Shown here one piece after another: positions 43,133 to 52,120 of a stretch of 64,000 nt of DNA. Origin of the DNA: Bacteroidota bacterium (lineage in GTDB: Bacteria; Bacteroidota; Bacteroidia; 2-12-FULL-35-15); contig JAQZBR010000004.1 of assembly GCA_029237775.1 (NCBI GenBank), positions 806,001 through 870,000 on the forward strand. The letters run 5' to 3'. Each line of letters starts with the position of its first letter. The first letter of the stretch is position 1. The position numbers and the translations under genes are program-made. A model generated the notes under the pieces. That model was not told the origin of the DNA. It did not search any database and was given only the letters and a program-made list of their open reading frames with translations.

Positions 43133-45799
43133 CTATTTAAACTTTTGGGTAAAAAACTGCTGATATTCTTCGATATTTTTTTCTTTGTAAAAGAGGGTAT
43201 AGTTCTCAGCCGAAATTACGATCGTGGTATATGAGCCTTTTACCAAACTGGCAAACGCTGAAGGTTTATCTTTCATGAAGTTGTAATAATTCATGGCTTT
43301 TGCCTTCCCATCAAATGATTTGACTGTAACCAGCTGGTGTGTAGCATCCAGAAAAACATTTGAAATGTGGAGCTCATCCATGCTAAAAGACTCTGAATGC
43401 ATATCCGATAACGTGGTTTTGAACTTGTTTATATCTCCTTTACCTTGTTCTACGATCGTGATCCAATAATATTCACCGTTCTCATTAAAAACAAAAGAAG
43501 GTTTATCTGTTTTAACGCTATCTGTTGTAACTCCGGTTTTCTGCTTTTTGATCTGGTCAAGCATTTCCTGCGCTTTCACTTTAACCGGAGCTTTTGGATA
43601 TTTGATCACCACCTGCGTTAATGCTCTTTCAAATGCATCGATGTCCTGAGTCCTTCCCACTGACAAAGCCTTGATGAACGCAAACTGCGGCATGAGAGAG
43701 CTTCTGCCGTACAGAGTGTCCGCTTTTCTGCAATTGGCAAGTGCCTGCTGATAATTACCTTCGGAATAAAGCTTGAAGGTCTCGTTATAAAAATTCTCAA
43801 CTTTGTTTCTGCTTTCCGCAATATCCTTAGCTGATTCAGGATTTTTAATGATCATCGCATATTCCGAATCAGGCGATCCGTTTAAAATCAGATTTTTATA
43901 GTAATCCGATTTCTGCAGATTATTCATTGAAAGAAAGGTCCTGTAAAGCTGATAATATGAAGAAAGCTTGTACTTGTTTTCCGGATAACGCCTCAACAAT
44001 TCTTCAAAAGCCTGAATTGACTTTTCGTTATTCTGCAGTTGTTCCTTATATATTGAACCGATACTGTAAAACGACTCCACGATCTTACTGTTAGACTTAC
44101 CCAAAGCCTCTTCTGTTAAAGGAATGGCTTGCAGGTAATATTGCCTGTCCTTTTTATTCTTTACAACCGGAATTTTATTTCCTCCCGTTTTGTTATTCGG
44201 ATCACCTGTGGTAGTTGAATCTGTTGGGTTTTCAGTATTTTCCGGATTCTCTGACATGTTGTTGGCAAGAACTTCATCCTTCTGACTTCTTCTCCAGTTA
44301 TCTTCCAGTTTACGCGGCCCCCATTTCTTATTGAAGTCAGCTATTCCAAAACTCACGGTGGATGGGTTATAAAAATACCAGGCACCGGTATTTGGAACAA
44401 CAGTATTTGTGGTCGGAGTCGAATTCTGGTTCAGCAGCAATAAGTTATTCTGTTCATTCTGCTTGGCCTCTTCTGCAAGTCTTTCGTCTTCTGCAGCCTG
44501 CGCAATCAATTTATCGATCACAATGTTTCGTTGTGCTTCAGTAAGTCGCGCAAGTCTTTGGACACTGTCTTCAACCGCTATTGTTTTAAGATTTGTTACG
44601 AGGCTTGTAAGACTCTTCTTCTTTTCTGCAATCAGGGAATAGTCAGGATATTCCTTTGGCAGAAAACTCATTGTACTGTCATAGTTTGCTTCTGCAGCAG
44701 TATAATCCGCACGGTCAAAATAAATATCAGCCCTTCTTAAATAAGATAATGCCTTTTGTGTCCCGTTACCTGTGCTTTCGCGAACAGACTTATCAAGGTA
44801 TTCCAAAGCCAGCGGAATATTTTTTTCCCTGTATTCCATGTCTGCAAGCACGTAATAGATCTGATCCCGAAACTCGGTATTCTTATCATCACGCAACATC
44901 TTAGTTAATTCCTTTTTTATGCTTTTAGAGTCACCGGCAGTAACATCAAACATTTTTGCGCGATTGATCCTTGCATTGAACTCCATATCATAAGATTGAG
45001 GATGAAGCTTTGGGACCAGCCCATAATACTGAGCTGCATGATTTTTATCTCCTGCTTTTTCGTAGAGCTGAGCCAAAACAAAGGTGTATCGTGCACGAGT
45101 TTTTTTGTGCTTTGTTAAAGCGATAGCCTTCGTGAGATTCTTAATTGCGGGTGCATAGTCGCCTCGCTTTATGTAATAATCTGCAACAACGGCAGCATAC
45201 TCACGCTGAAATGAACGGTCGGTAGGAAAATCTTTTGCGTTCCTGATCTGATCTATAATCGGCTCTGATTGAGAAAGGCTGCCGATTTCATTATTCGTTC
45301 TGATCATCCAAAGCATCCCGGTGTACTTGGCTTCAGGATTAGGATATTTTTTTGAAACGTATTCAAATGCTTCAAGAGCGGAAAAAAAATCGCGTTTATA
45401 AAAGTGCGACATTCCAATCAACACATAATTCTCATCGATCCATCGGCAGGCATTTGGTATTTCTTCTTTTGTTTTCTTGCTGGTGATCGCATGTCGCTGG
45501 ATCACTACAGATGATTTTTTAATGCTTTTATCAAAATCACCGTAATAATTTTTTGCTGTGGCGTTTGTCGGGTAAACAAACATTGGGACAATCTGACTGA
45601 AATCGTCCTTATTAGCCTTTTCAACTTTTTTCACCGTTTCCTTCATGTTCTCACGTGAATAGAAATAGCCATTGAACCGGGCGTTCATATTATGCCAGCC
45701 TCGATGAAGGAGTGTATTTTTTGTTGTCTTGCAGGAACTAAAAGCAAATGCGATCAGAACGAGCAGAAAATATTTATATGGCCTGATATCTTGTTTCAT
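43133..45799 (-). CDS. PorW/SprE-like TPR lipoprotein of the type IX secretion system
   Basis: An 888-aa lipoprotein (lipobox AFSSC, Cys23). The mature start KTTKNTLLHRGWHNMNARFNGYFYSRENMKE matches the PorW/SprE family start (HN...YNGYF). It is followed by many TPR units (100-420), a low-complexity hinge (about 430-560, Asn/Thr/Glu-rich), a second TPR array (570-760) and a C-terminal ~100-residue domain. PorW/SprE is needed for T9SS secretion and gliding in related bacteria. It fits the two T9SS cargo proteins in this window. It is divergent from the M23 peptidase gene. Confidence 0.8.
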   Translation of the reverse strand: MKQDIRPYKYFLLVLIAFAFSSCKTTKNTLLHRGWHNMNARFNGYFYSRENMKETVKKVEKANKDDFSQIVPMFVYPTNATAKNYYGDFDKSIKKSSVVIQRHAITSKKTKEEIPNACRWIDENYVLIGMSHFYKRDFFSALEAFEYVSKKYPNPEAKYTGMLWMIRTNNEIGSLSQSEPIIDQIRNAKDFPTDRSFQREYAAVVADYYIKRGDYAPAIKNLTKAIALTKHKKTRARYTFVLAQLYEKAGDKNHAAQYYGLVPKLHPQSYDMEFNARINRAKMFDVTAGDSKSIKKELTKMLRDDKNTEFRDQIYYVLADMEYREKNIPLALEYLDKSVRESTGNGTQKALSYLRRADIYFDRADYTAAEANYDSTMSFLPKEYPDYSLIAEKKKSLTSLVTNLKTIAVEDSVQRLARLTEAQRNIVIDKLIAQAAEDERLAEEAKQNEQNNLLLLNQNSTPTTNTVVPNTGAWYFYNPSTVSFGIADFNKKWGPRKLEDNWRRSQKDEVLANNMSENPENTENPTDSTTTGDPNNKTGGNKIPVVKNKKDRQYYLQAIPLTEEALGKSNSKIVESFYSIGSIYKEQLQNNEKSIQAFEELLRRYPENKYKLSSYYQLYRTFLSMNNLQKSDYYKNLILNGSPDSEYAMIIKNPESAKDIAESRNKVENFYNETFKLYSEGNYQQALANCRKADTLYGRSSLMPQFAFIKALSVGRTQDIDAFERALTQVVIKYPKAPVKVKAQEMLDQIKKQKTGVTTDSVKTDKPSFVFNENGEYYWITIVEQGKGDINKFKTTLSDMHSESFSMDELHISNVFLDATHQLVTVKSFDGKAKAMNYYNFMKDKPSAFASLVKGSYTTIVISAENYTLFYKEKNIEEYQQFFTQKFK

Positions 45800-46076
45800 T
45801 TGTATAACTGCCCTTCTCTCTTAGTCGTAACGCCCCGTTAAAAGTTGCCTTAAGCACCATCTTTTCTGAGCAATCTTCCACTAACGCGGAAAAACAAAAT
45901 TATTTTATTTTTCCCAATAAATCAGCTATAAAGCTAATTATTCCTTTGTTAAACACCGTTAAATTATAACATTTTTGCCAAAATAAATACGATATTTGCC
46001 TCTTAAGCTGCCGGTTTTCCCTTCAGTCATGTACTAATTATTAAAGCGGGTAACAGAACTCAATCCGGATTATTTA

Positions 46077-46940
46077 ATGACACAGGAAAAAGAAAAAAGA
46101 AAATTCATCGATCGTATCCGTCACCGTTACCGGCTTGTGGTAATGAATGATGACACCTTTGAAGAAAACTTTTCTCTCCGCTTAACACCTCTTGGATTTT
46201 TTATTCTGCTTGCATCGGTCACAATCGTAATGACAATGCTTGTTACTTCCATTATCGCATTCACCCCAATCAGGGAATACATTCCGGGGTATGCAGATGT
46301 AAGTATGAGAAGGGATCTGATAAAACTCAAAAAGAACTCCGATTCGCTTGAACAGGCAATCATAGAGCAAAATGCTTTTATTGAAAATGTTGGTAACGTA
46401 TTAAAAGGAGGGATGAAAGCTGATAGCTCACGCAATCGTCCTGATAAAACAAAGGACTATTCTAAGCTTAACTTAAATCCTTCGGGAAAAGAAGAAGCGC
46501 TCAAAAAATCTATTGAAGCTGAAGATAAATACAGTCTTGCTTATGGCACCGAAAATAAAAACGGGATCAGCAATTTCTTTTTTTTCACCCCGCTCAAAGG
46601 CTTTATTTCCGACCCATTTAAAGGAAAAGAACAACATTTCGGAATTGATGTTGTGGGTCCGGAAAATGAATCGGTAAAAGCGACACTTGATGGAACAGTG
46701 ATCCTTGCCACCTGGTCGCTAGAAACGGGATACACAATGACAGTACAGCATACAAACAATATTATTTCCGTTTATAAGCACAATTCCGTTCTGCTGAAAA
46801 AAGTGGGAGACTATGTGAAGGCCGGTGAAGCCATTGCGATTATCGGGAATTCGGGAGAACAAACAACCGGTCCGCATTTGCATTTTGAATTATGGTATAA
46901 CGGGAAAGCTATGAATCCTCAGGATTATATGGTATTCTAG
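46077..46940 (+). CDS. M23-family (LytM) peptidase, membrane anchored
   Basis: A 287-aa protein with a cytoplasmic basic leader, one membrane helix (about 35-57, LGFFILLASVTIVMTMLVTSIIAF), a coiled segment (75-105), and a LytM domain (about 175-285). The zinc ligands are visible as HFGIDVV and GPHLHFEL, with SVYKH in place of the usual Y.H. The domain should cut peptidoglycan crosslinks. The 277 bases upstream toward porW/sprE are gene-free and probably hold divergent promoters. Confidence 0.88.
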   Translation: MTQEKEKRKFIDRIRHRYRLVVMNDDTFEENFSLRLTPLGFFILLASVTIVMTMLVTSIIAFTPIREYIPGYADVSMRRDLIKLKKNSDSLEQAIIEQNAFIENVGNVLKGGMKADSSRNRPDKTKDYSKLNLNPSGKEEALKKSIEAEDKYSLAYGTENKNGISNFFFFTPLKGFISDPFKGKEQHFGIDVVGPENESVKATLDGTVILATWSLETGYTMTVQHTNNIISVYKHNSVLLKKVGDYVKAGEAIAIIGNSGEQTTGPHLHFELWYNGKAMNPQDYMVF

Positions 46941-46982
46941 GGTACGGATACGAATTGTTACGAATTTACGAATCTGTGTTTC
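46941..46982. repeat. Dispersed intergenic repeat, TACGAAT family, copy 4
   Basis: GGTACGGATACGAATTG then TTACGAATTTACGAATCTG and TGTTT, lying between the M23 peptidase stop and the dxr start. This is the cleanest copy. Confidence 0.7.
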
Positions 46983-47000
46983 TTAAAAAGTTAGAGTTAG

Positions 47001-48179
47001 GTGGAAAAAGAAAAGAAAAATATTGCTATCCTCGGAAGTACAGGTTCAATTGGAACTCAGGCGCTCGATGTGATCCGGGCAAATCCTGATACGTTTGCAG
47101 TTGAGGTTTTAACAGGACATGGAAATGCTGATCTGCTGATCAAGCAGGCATTGGAATTCAATCCGAATACGGTTGTAATCGCTGATGAAAGCAAATATCA
47201 GTACGTTAAAGATGCGTTGCAGCCAAAGGATATCAAGGTTTTTAGCGGAAATAAAGCTATCGCTGAAGTGGTGCAAATGGGAAGCGTTGACATGGTGCTT
47301 GCTGCTATTGTTGGTTATGCCGGCCTTGAATCGACTATTTCTGCGATCAAGGCAAATAAACAAATAGCCTTGGCAAATAAAGAAACGCTTGTCGTTGCAG
47401 GAGCGTTAGTTACACAGCTTGCAAAAGAGAATGGTGTTAATCTTTATCCGGTAGACTCGGAGCACTCCGCGATCTTCCAATGCCTTGCCGGAGAATTTCA
47501 TAACCCTATTGAAAAGATCTATCTGACAGCTTCGGGTGGCCCTTTTCGGGGCAAGGACAGAGCATTTCTTTCAAGTGTGAAAAAGGAACAGGCGCTGAAA
47601 CATCCTAACTGGGACATGGGTGCAAAGATCACTATTGACTCTGCTTCCCTTATGAATAAAGGCCTTGAGGTTATAGAAGCAAAATGGTTATTTGGGTTGG
47701 CCACTGAACAGATCGATGTGATCGTTCACCCTCAAAGCATTGTGCACAGCATTGTTCAGTTTACAGATGGAAGTATGAAAGCACAGATGGGATTGCCTGA
47801 TATGAAGCTCCCGATACAATACGCCATGGCCTATCCTGACAGGATCAAATCTGATTTTCCGAGGTTTGACTTTATGAAGTATCCTCAGCTAACATTTGAA
47901 CCCGCGGATACAAAAACATTTCGTAATCTTGCACTTGCTTTTGAAGCCATGAATCGCGGAGGAAATGCGGCATGTATTTTAAATGCAGCGAATGAAATTG
48001 CGGTTGAGGCTTTTTTGAAAGACAAGGTAGGTTTCCTTGAAATGAGCGATATCGTAGAGACATCCCTTCAAAAAGTTTCATTTATACAGAATCCTTCATA
48101 TGAGGATTATGTGGCGACAGATAAGGAGGTTCGAGTAATGGCTCAGGAGATGATAAAACATTCAGCAGTTAAAAAATAA
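47001..48179 (+). CDS. dxr: 1-deoxy-D-xylulose 5-phosphate reductoisomerase
   Basis: A 392-aa enzyme of the MEP isoprenoid pathway, converting DXP to MEP with NADPH. GSTGSIGTQALDVI (11-24) is the NADPH site, VDSEHSAIFQCLAGE (about 150-164) contains the metal-binding Asp/Glu pair, and TASGGPFRG and NKGLEVIEAKWLFG are family blocks. The start is GTG at 47001. It precedes rseP, a frequent pairing with other envelope/isoprenoid genes. Confidence 0.96.
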   Translation: MEKEKKNIAILGSTGSIGTQALDVIRANPDTFAVEVLTGHGNADLLIKQALEFNPNTVVIADESKYQYVKDALQPKDIKVFSGNKAIAEVVQMGSVDMVLAAIVGYAGLESTISAIKANKQIALANKETLVVAGALVTQLAKENGVNLYPVDSEHSAIFQCLAGEFHNPIEKIYLTASGGPFRGKDRAFLSSVKKEQALKHPNWDMGAKITIDSASLMNKGLEVIEAKWLFGLATEQIDVIVHPQSIVHSIVQFTDGSMKAQMGLPDMKLPIQYAMAYPDRIKSDFPRFDFMKYPQLTFEPADTKTFRNLALAFEAMNRGGNAACILNAANEIAVEAFLKDKVGFLEMSDIVETSLQKVSFIQNPSYEDYVATDKEVRVMAQEMIKHSAVKK

Positions 48180-48236
48180 ATGCTTCCCGCAGATCCTTAA
48201 GCAAGTTCAGGAGGACCTGCGCGGGAGCAATTTCAT

Positions 48237-48262
48237 AAATTCGTACAAATTCGTATTCGTAG
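48237..48262 (-). repeat. Dispersed intergenic repeat, TACGAAT family, copy 5 (inverted)
   Basis: Minus strand reads CTACGAATACGAATTTG then TACGAATTT. It is preceded at 48184-48226 by an imperfect hairpin with TCCCGC/GCGGGA arms, which may help end dxr transcription. Confidence 0.6.
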
Positions 48263-48270
48263 ATAAATAA

Positions 48271-49596
48271 ATGGAAATAGTAACGCAAGTAACCCAATTC
48301 ATATTAAGCCTTTCAATACTTATTGTTTTGCATGAGATGGGACATTTTATCCCGGCAAAATTATTCAAAACAAGAGTTGAAAAATTCTATCTGTTTTTCG
48401 ATCCATGGTTCTCACTTTTTAAAGTTAAAAGAGGAGATACCGAATATGGGATCGGCTGGCTTCCACTGGGAGGTTATGTGAAGATCTCAGGAATGATAGA
48501 TGAATCGATGGACAAAGAGCAGATGAAGCTACCGCCACAGTCATGGGAGTTTCGCTCGAAGCCGGCATGGCAGCGACTCATTATTATGATTGGTGGAGTT
48601 ACTGTGAATGTCATCTTAGGAATTCTGATCTATGCCATGGTGTTGTTTGCCTGGGGTGAAGAATATCTTCCGACAAAAAATGTAACATACGGGATAGCTG
48701 CTGACAGCCTTGGAATGTCAATGGGATTGAAAGACGGAGACAAGATCCTTTCTGTAAATAACGTGGAAGTCCCTAATTTCAGCAGGATTCCCGGAGAGAT
48801 TCTTTTAAATGAACCAAAGACGATCCAGGTCGAAAGAGATGGTCAGCGCCTTGATATTCCCGTAACCGAGGAAAATATAAGTGAAATGATTGCAAGCAGA
48901 GGTAAGAATATGCTTGTCGCTCCCCGCTTTCCTTGCATCATCGACTCGCTTGAAAAAGGAGCTCCGGCTGAAAAATCGGGATTAAAAAAAGGAGACAAGA
49001 TAATTGCAGTTAATGGAATACCAGCTTCTTTTCATAATCAGGTTACCGGAATTTTAAGAAAAAATCCGAATACAGTTGCCGACATAATTGTTCTTCGCGG
49101 GAACGACACCATCCCGGTAAAAACACAGATCACACTTCAGGGAACGATTGGTTTTTATCCAAAGGATCCGACTCAATTCTTTAAGCTTGACACCATTCAT
49201 TATGGTTTCTTTGAATCTTTCCCTGCAGGGATCCATAAGGCGAATGAGACTTTTGGAAACTACATCAAGCAGATGAAGGTTTTAGTGACGGTTAAAGATG
49301 CACATAAACAAATCGGTGGATTCGGAACCATAGCAAGCGCTTACAGCACCTCATGGGATTGGGAGCGTTTCTGGACCTTTACTGCATTCCTAAGTATTGT
49401 TCTTGCGATCATGAATATTCTTCCTATTCCTGCGTTAGATGGCGGTCATGTGATGTTCCTTCTTTATGAAGTTATCACACGCAGAAAGCCTAATGAGAAA
49501 TTCATGGAATACGCACAGTATGCAGGGATGCTGCTCTTGCTGGCATTGTTGTTGTACGCGAACGGGAACGATGTTGTAAGGTGGTTTGGAAGTTAA
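48271..49596 (+). CDS. rseP: RIP metalloprotease RseP (site-2 protease family)
   Basis: A 441-aa M50 intramembrane zinc protease. The first membrane segment carries HEMGH in IVLHEMGHFIPAKLF, and the third metal ligand lies in MNILPIPALDGGHVMF (about 391-406). Between them are two PDZ-like regions (about 125-215 and 215-300; SLGMSMGLKDGDKILSVNN and KGAPAEKSGLKKGDKIIAVNG). Related proteases cleave anti-sigma factors or leftover signal peptides. The substrate here is unknown. Cotranscription with dxr is plausible. Confidence 0.94.
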   Translation: MEIVTQVTQFILSLSILIVLHEMGHFIPAKLFKTRVEKFYLFFDPWFSLFKVKRGDTEYGIGWLPLGGYVKISGMIDESMDKEQMKLPPQSWEFRSKPAWQRLIIMIGGVTVNVILGILIYAMVLFAWGEEYLPTKNVTYGIAADSLGMSMGLKDGDKILSVNNVEVPNFSRIPGEILLNEPKTIQVERDGQRLDIPVTEENISEMIASRGKNMLVAPRFPCIIDSLEKGAPAEKSGLKKGDKIIAVNGIPASFHNQVTGILRKNPNTVADIIVLRGNDTIPVKTQITLQGTIGFYPKDPTQFFKLDTIHYGFFESFPAGIHKANETFGNYIKQMKVLVTVKDAHKQIGGFGTIASAYSTSWDWERFWTFTAFLSIVLAIMNILPIPALDGGHVMFLLYEVITRRKPNEKFMEYAQYAGMLLLLALLLYANGNDVVRWFGS

Positions 49597-49624
49597 TTCG
49601 ATCACTTTTTTACACTCCATAAAA

Positions 49625-50392
49625 ATGCATAGGTCAAAACTGCTTGTACTCCTATTTTGCTTTACTGCGGGCTTTTCTTTGGCGCAGGAAGGTGTAAGAA
49701 CCACTGTTAAAAAAGAACTGACAGGAAAAATAATGGTTGTTCCCTTTGAGCCCCAAATGTACATGGGCGATATCGGTGAGAAGATCTACATTGAAAGCAA
49801 AATGAGCTTTAAGCAGCTGAGCGAATATTTCCGTCATCAGCTCGATAATCAGATGAAATTAAAATTGCAGAGTATTGAATCTCCTGTAGTTTCTTTTTAC
49901 TCCGACTCCGCTAAAACTTCAAAGGATCTTGAATACATTTATAAATCGACAACTATTGCATTTGATGTAGTTGACAAACCGACTGCTCCTACAGCCGAAG
50001 CTAAAAAGCAAGCCGGTGTGCGAAACGGACAACTGGCTGTGGAAGCAAGCAGTGATAAGAAATTCACCACTGCAAAATTCAGCAACAAAGAACTGCTTCC
50101 TTACCTGGCAAGCAAATACAAATCAAAATATTTTGTTTTTATAAATGAGCTTGACATCCGCAGCGTTGAGAACACTTATGATCTTGCAAGCGATACCTAC
50201 CAGCGGGAAGTTACAGTCCACTACACTGTGGTGGATGACCAGTCGAAGCTGATCTTTGCCGGTGCAAGCAGTTCAAAATTTTCATCTAAGATAAACGATC
50301 CGAAAAAAATCGTAAATCAGAATTTCTCCGCAGTCGCATCTCATATTGCGTCAAAACTTGATGCGGTAGTGCACCCGAAACAACCAAAATAG
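49625..50392 (+). CDS. Secreted protein of unknown function
   Basis: A 255-aa protein. ATG 49625 gives a clean signal peptide (MHRSKLLVLLFCFTAGFSLAQ); a frame start at 49586 would overlap rseP and hide the signal. The mature part has VPFEPQMYMGDIGEKIYIESKMS, a long loop, and LASKYKSKYFVFINELDIRSVENTYDL followed by REVTVHYTVVDDQSKLIFAGASSSKFSS, a pattern like periplasmic FlgT/LpoB-type alpha-beta domains. I do not recognise the family. Confidence 0.7.
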   Translation: MHRSKLLVLLFCFTAGFSLAQEGVRTTVKKELTGKIMVVPFEPQMYMGDIGEKIYIESKMSFKQLSEYFRHQLDNQMKLKLQSIESPVVSFYSDSAKTSKDLEYIYKSTTIAFDVVDKPTAPTAEAKKQAGVRNGQLAVEASSDKKFTTAKFSNKELLPYLASKYKSKYFVFINELDIRSVENTYDLASDTYQREVTVHYTVVDDQSKLIFAGASSSKFSSKINDPKKIVNQNFSAVASHIASKLDAVVHPKQPK

Positions 50393-50474
50393 TTCCGCTG
50401 AATCATACAATAATTCAGCTCTTCTTTTTATCTTTTCTTCGTGTAAAAAACACTCAAAAACCGGTCTTTTTTAG

Positions 50475-50482
50475 TAAATTTG
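50475..50482 (+). promoter_or_regulatory. -7-like element TAAATTTG
   Basis: Matches TAnnTTTG 23 bases before the aldehyde dehydrogenase ATG. A -33 TTTG is not evident. Confidence 0.35.
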
Positions 50483-50505
50483 TTGTCCATTAAAAAACGA
50501 AAATT

Positions 50506-52059
50506 ATGACACAGGTAATGACAAAAGATTTCGGAATTGAATCCGTTCTGAAAGAATTGGGATTAAAAGAAAATAACTACGGTGCATCCACCGGTTTGAA
50601 ACATATAAACACCAAAGGAAAGAAGATAGATTCTTATTCTCCTGTTGACGGAAAGCTGATCGGCAGTATCAATGCGGCTACTTCGGAAGATTACACGAAC
50701 GTGATGAAAACTGCAGAGGAAGCTTTTAAAACGTGGAGATTGATGCCGGCTCCGAAGCGTGGTGAGATCGTTCGTCAGATGGGTGATCAGCTACGAAAAT
50801 ACAAAGAGCCTTTGGGAAAGCTTGTTTCTTATGAAATGGGAAAGAGCCTTCAGGAAGGACTTGGAGAGGTTCAGGAGATGATCGACATCTGTGATTTTGC
50901 AGTTGGATTATCACGTCAGCTTTACGGATTAACGATGCATAGCGAACGCCCTATGCACCGTATGTACGAGCAGTGGCATCCGTTCGGTGTTGTAGGAATC
51001 ATTTCTGCATTTAATTTCCCTGTTGCTGTATGGAGCTGGAATGCTGCTTTAGCATGGGTATGCGGAGACGTTTGTATCTGGAAGCCGAGCTCAAAAACTC
51101 CTTTATGCGCTGTTGCTTGTCAGAACATCATCGCAGATGTTTTAAGAAACAATAATGTTCCTGAAGGTGTAAGCTGTTTAGTTGTAGGAAATGAATCAGG
51201 AGATCTGATCAATAATGATAAACGTATTCCATTGGTTTCTTTCACAGGATCAACGCGTATCGGAAGACACGTATCTAAAACTGTTGCAGAGCGTTTCGGA
51301 AATACAATTCTGGAATTAGGAGGTAACAACGCGATCATTGTTTCTGAACATGCTGACCTTTCAATGGTATTGGTTGGTGCTGTATTTGGTGCGGTTGGAA
51401 CGGCAGGACAACGTTGTACTTCAACACGCAGATTGATCATTCACGAAAGTGTTTACGATAAAACCATCAAAGTAATTAAAGAAGCTTATGGTCAGCTTCG
51501 TATTGGTAATCCTTTGGATTCCAACAATCACGTTGGTCCGTTGATCGACAAGAATGCGACACAGGATTATATGAATGCAATTGAAAAAGCGAAACAGGAA
51601 GGTGCGACAGTGCTTGTTGAAGGAGGAATTTTATCCGGAGAAGGTTATGAAAGCGGATGTTACGTGAAGCCTTGCGTTATTGAAGCGAAAAATGAATATC
51701 ATATTGTACAGGAAGAAACATTTGCTCCGATCTTGTATGTAATGAAATACAAAACAATTGACGAAGCAATAGCTATGCAGAATGGCGTTCCTCAGGGATT
51801 ATCCTCTTCTATCTTCACAACCAACATGCGCGAAATGGAATTATTCCTTTCACATGCAGGTTCTGATTGCGGAATTGCAAACGTGAACATCGGAACTTCA
51901 GGAGCTGAGATCGGAGGAGCATTCGGTGGAGAGAAAGAAACAGGCGGTGGACGTGAATCCGGCTCTGACTGCTGGAAAGCCTATATGCGCAGACAAACGA
52001 ATACAATTAATTACGGTACGACTTTGCCGCTTGCGCAGGGAATTAATTTTTCGATTTAG
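50506..52059 (+). CDS. ALDH7-family aldehyde dehydrogenase (aminoadipate-semialdehyde dehydrogenase type)
   Basis: A 517-aa NAD(P)+-dependent dehydrogenase. It has the general base Glu in LELGGNNAI, the catalytic Cys in GTAGQRCTSTRRL, and the ALDH7 C-terminal block SGAEIGGAFGGEKETGGGRESGSDCWKAYMRR, which closely follows antiquitin/ALDH7A1. ALDH7 enzymes oxidise alpha-aminoadipate semialdehyde in lysine breakdown. Full length. A palindromic dispersed repeat follows directly after the stop. Confidence 0.93.
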   Translation: MTQVMTKDFGIESVLKELGLKENNYGASTGLKHINTKGKKIDSYSPVDGKLIGSINAATSEDYTNVMKTAEEAFKTWRLMPAPKRGEIVRQMGDQLRKYKEPLGKLVSYEMGKSLQEGLGEVQEMIDICDFAVGLSRQLYGLTMHSERPMHRMYEQWHPFGVVGIISAFNFPVAVWSWNAALAWVCGDVCIWKPSSKTPLCAVACQNIIADVLRNNNVPEGVSCLVVGNESGDLINNDKRIPLVSFTGSTRIGRHVSKTVAERFGNTILELGGNNAIIVSEHADLSMVLVGAVFGAVGTAGQRCTSTRRLIIHESVYDKTIKVIKEAYGQLRIGNPLDSNNHVGPLIDKNATQDYMNAIEKAKQEGATVLVEGGILSGEGYESGCYVKPCVIEAKNEYHIVQEETFAPILYVMKYKTIDEAIAMQNGVPQGLSSSIFTTNMREMELFLSHAGSDCGIANVNIGTSGAEIGGAFGGEKETGGGRESGSDCWKAYMRRQTNTINYGTTLPLAQGINFSI

Positions 52060-52106
52060 ACCTCACCCCTTAATCCCCTCTCCACAAGAGAGGGGCTGGC
52101 GGTGAG
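52060..52106. repeat. Dispersed palindromic repeat, CCTCACCCC/CCCCTCTCC family, copy 1
   Basis: CTCACC (52062-52067) pairs with GGTGAG (52101-52106), and CCCCTCTC (52075-52082) with GAGAGGGG, forming a two-step hairpin. It starts right after the ALDH7 stop and may act as a terminator. Similar to 53397-53440. Confidence 0.7.
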
Positions 52107-52120
52107 AAATCCGGTAAAAA

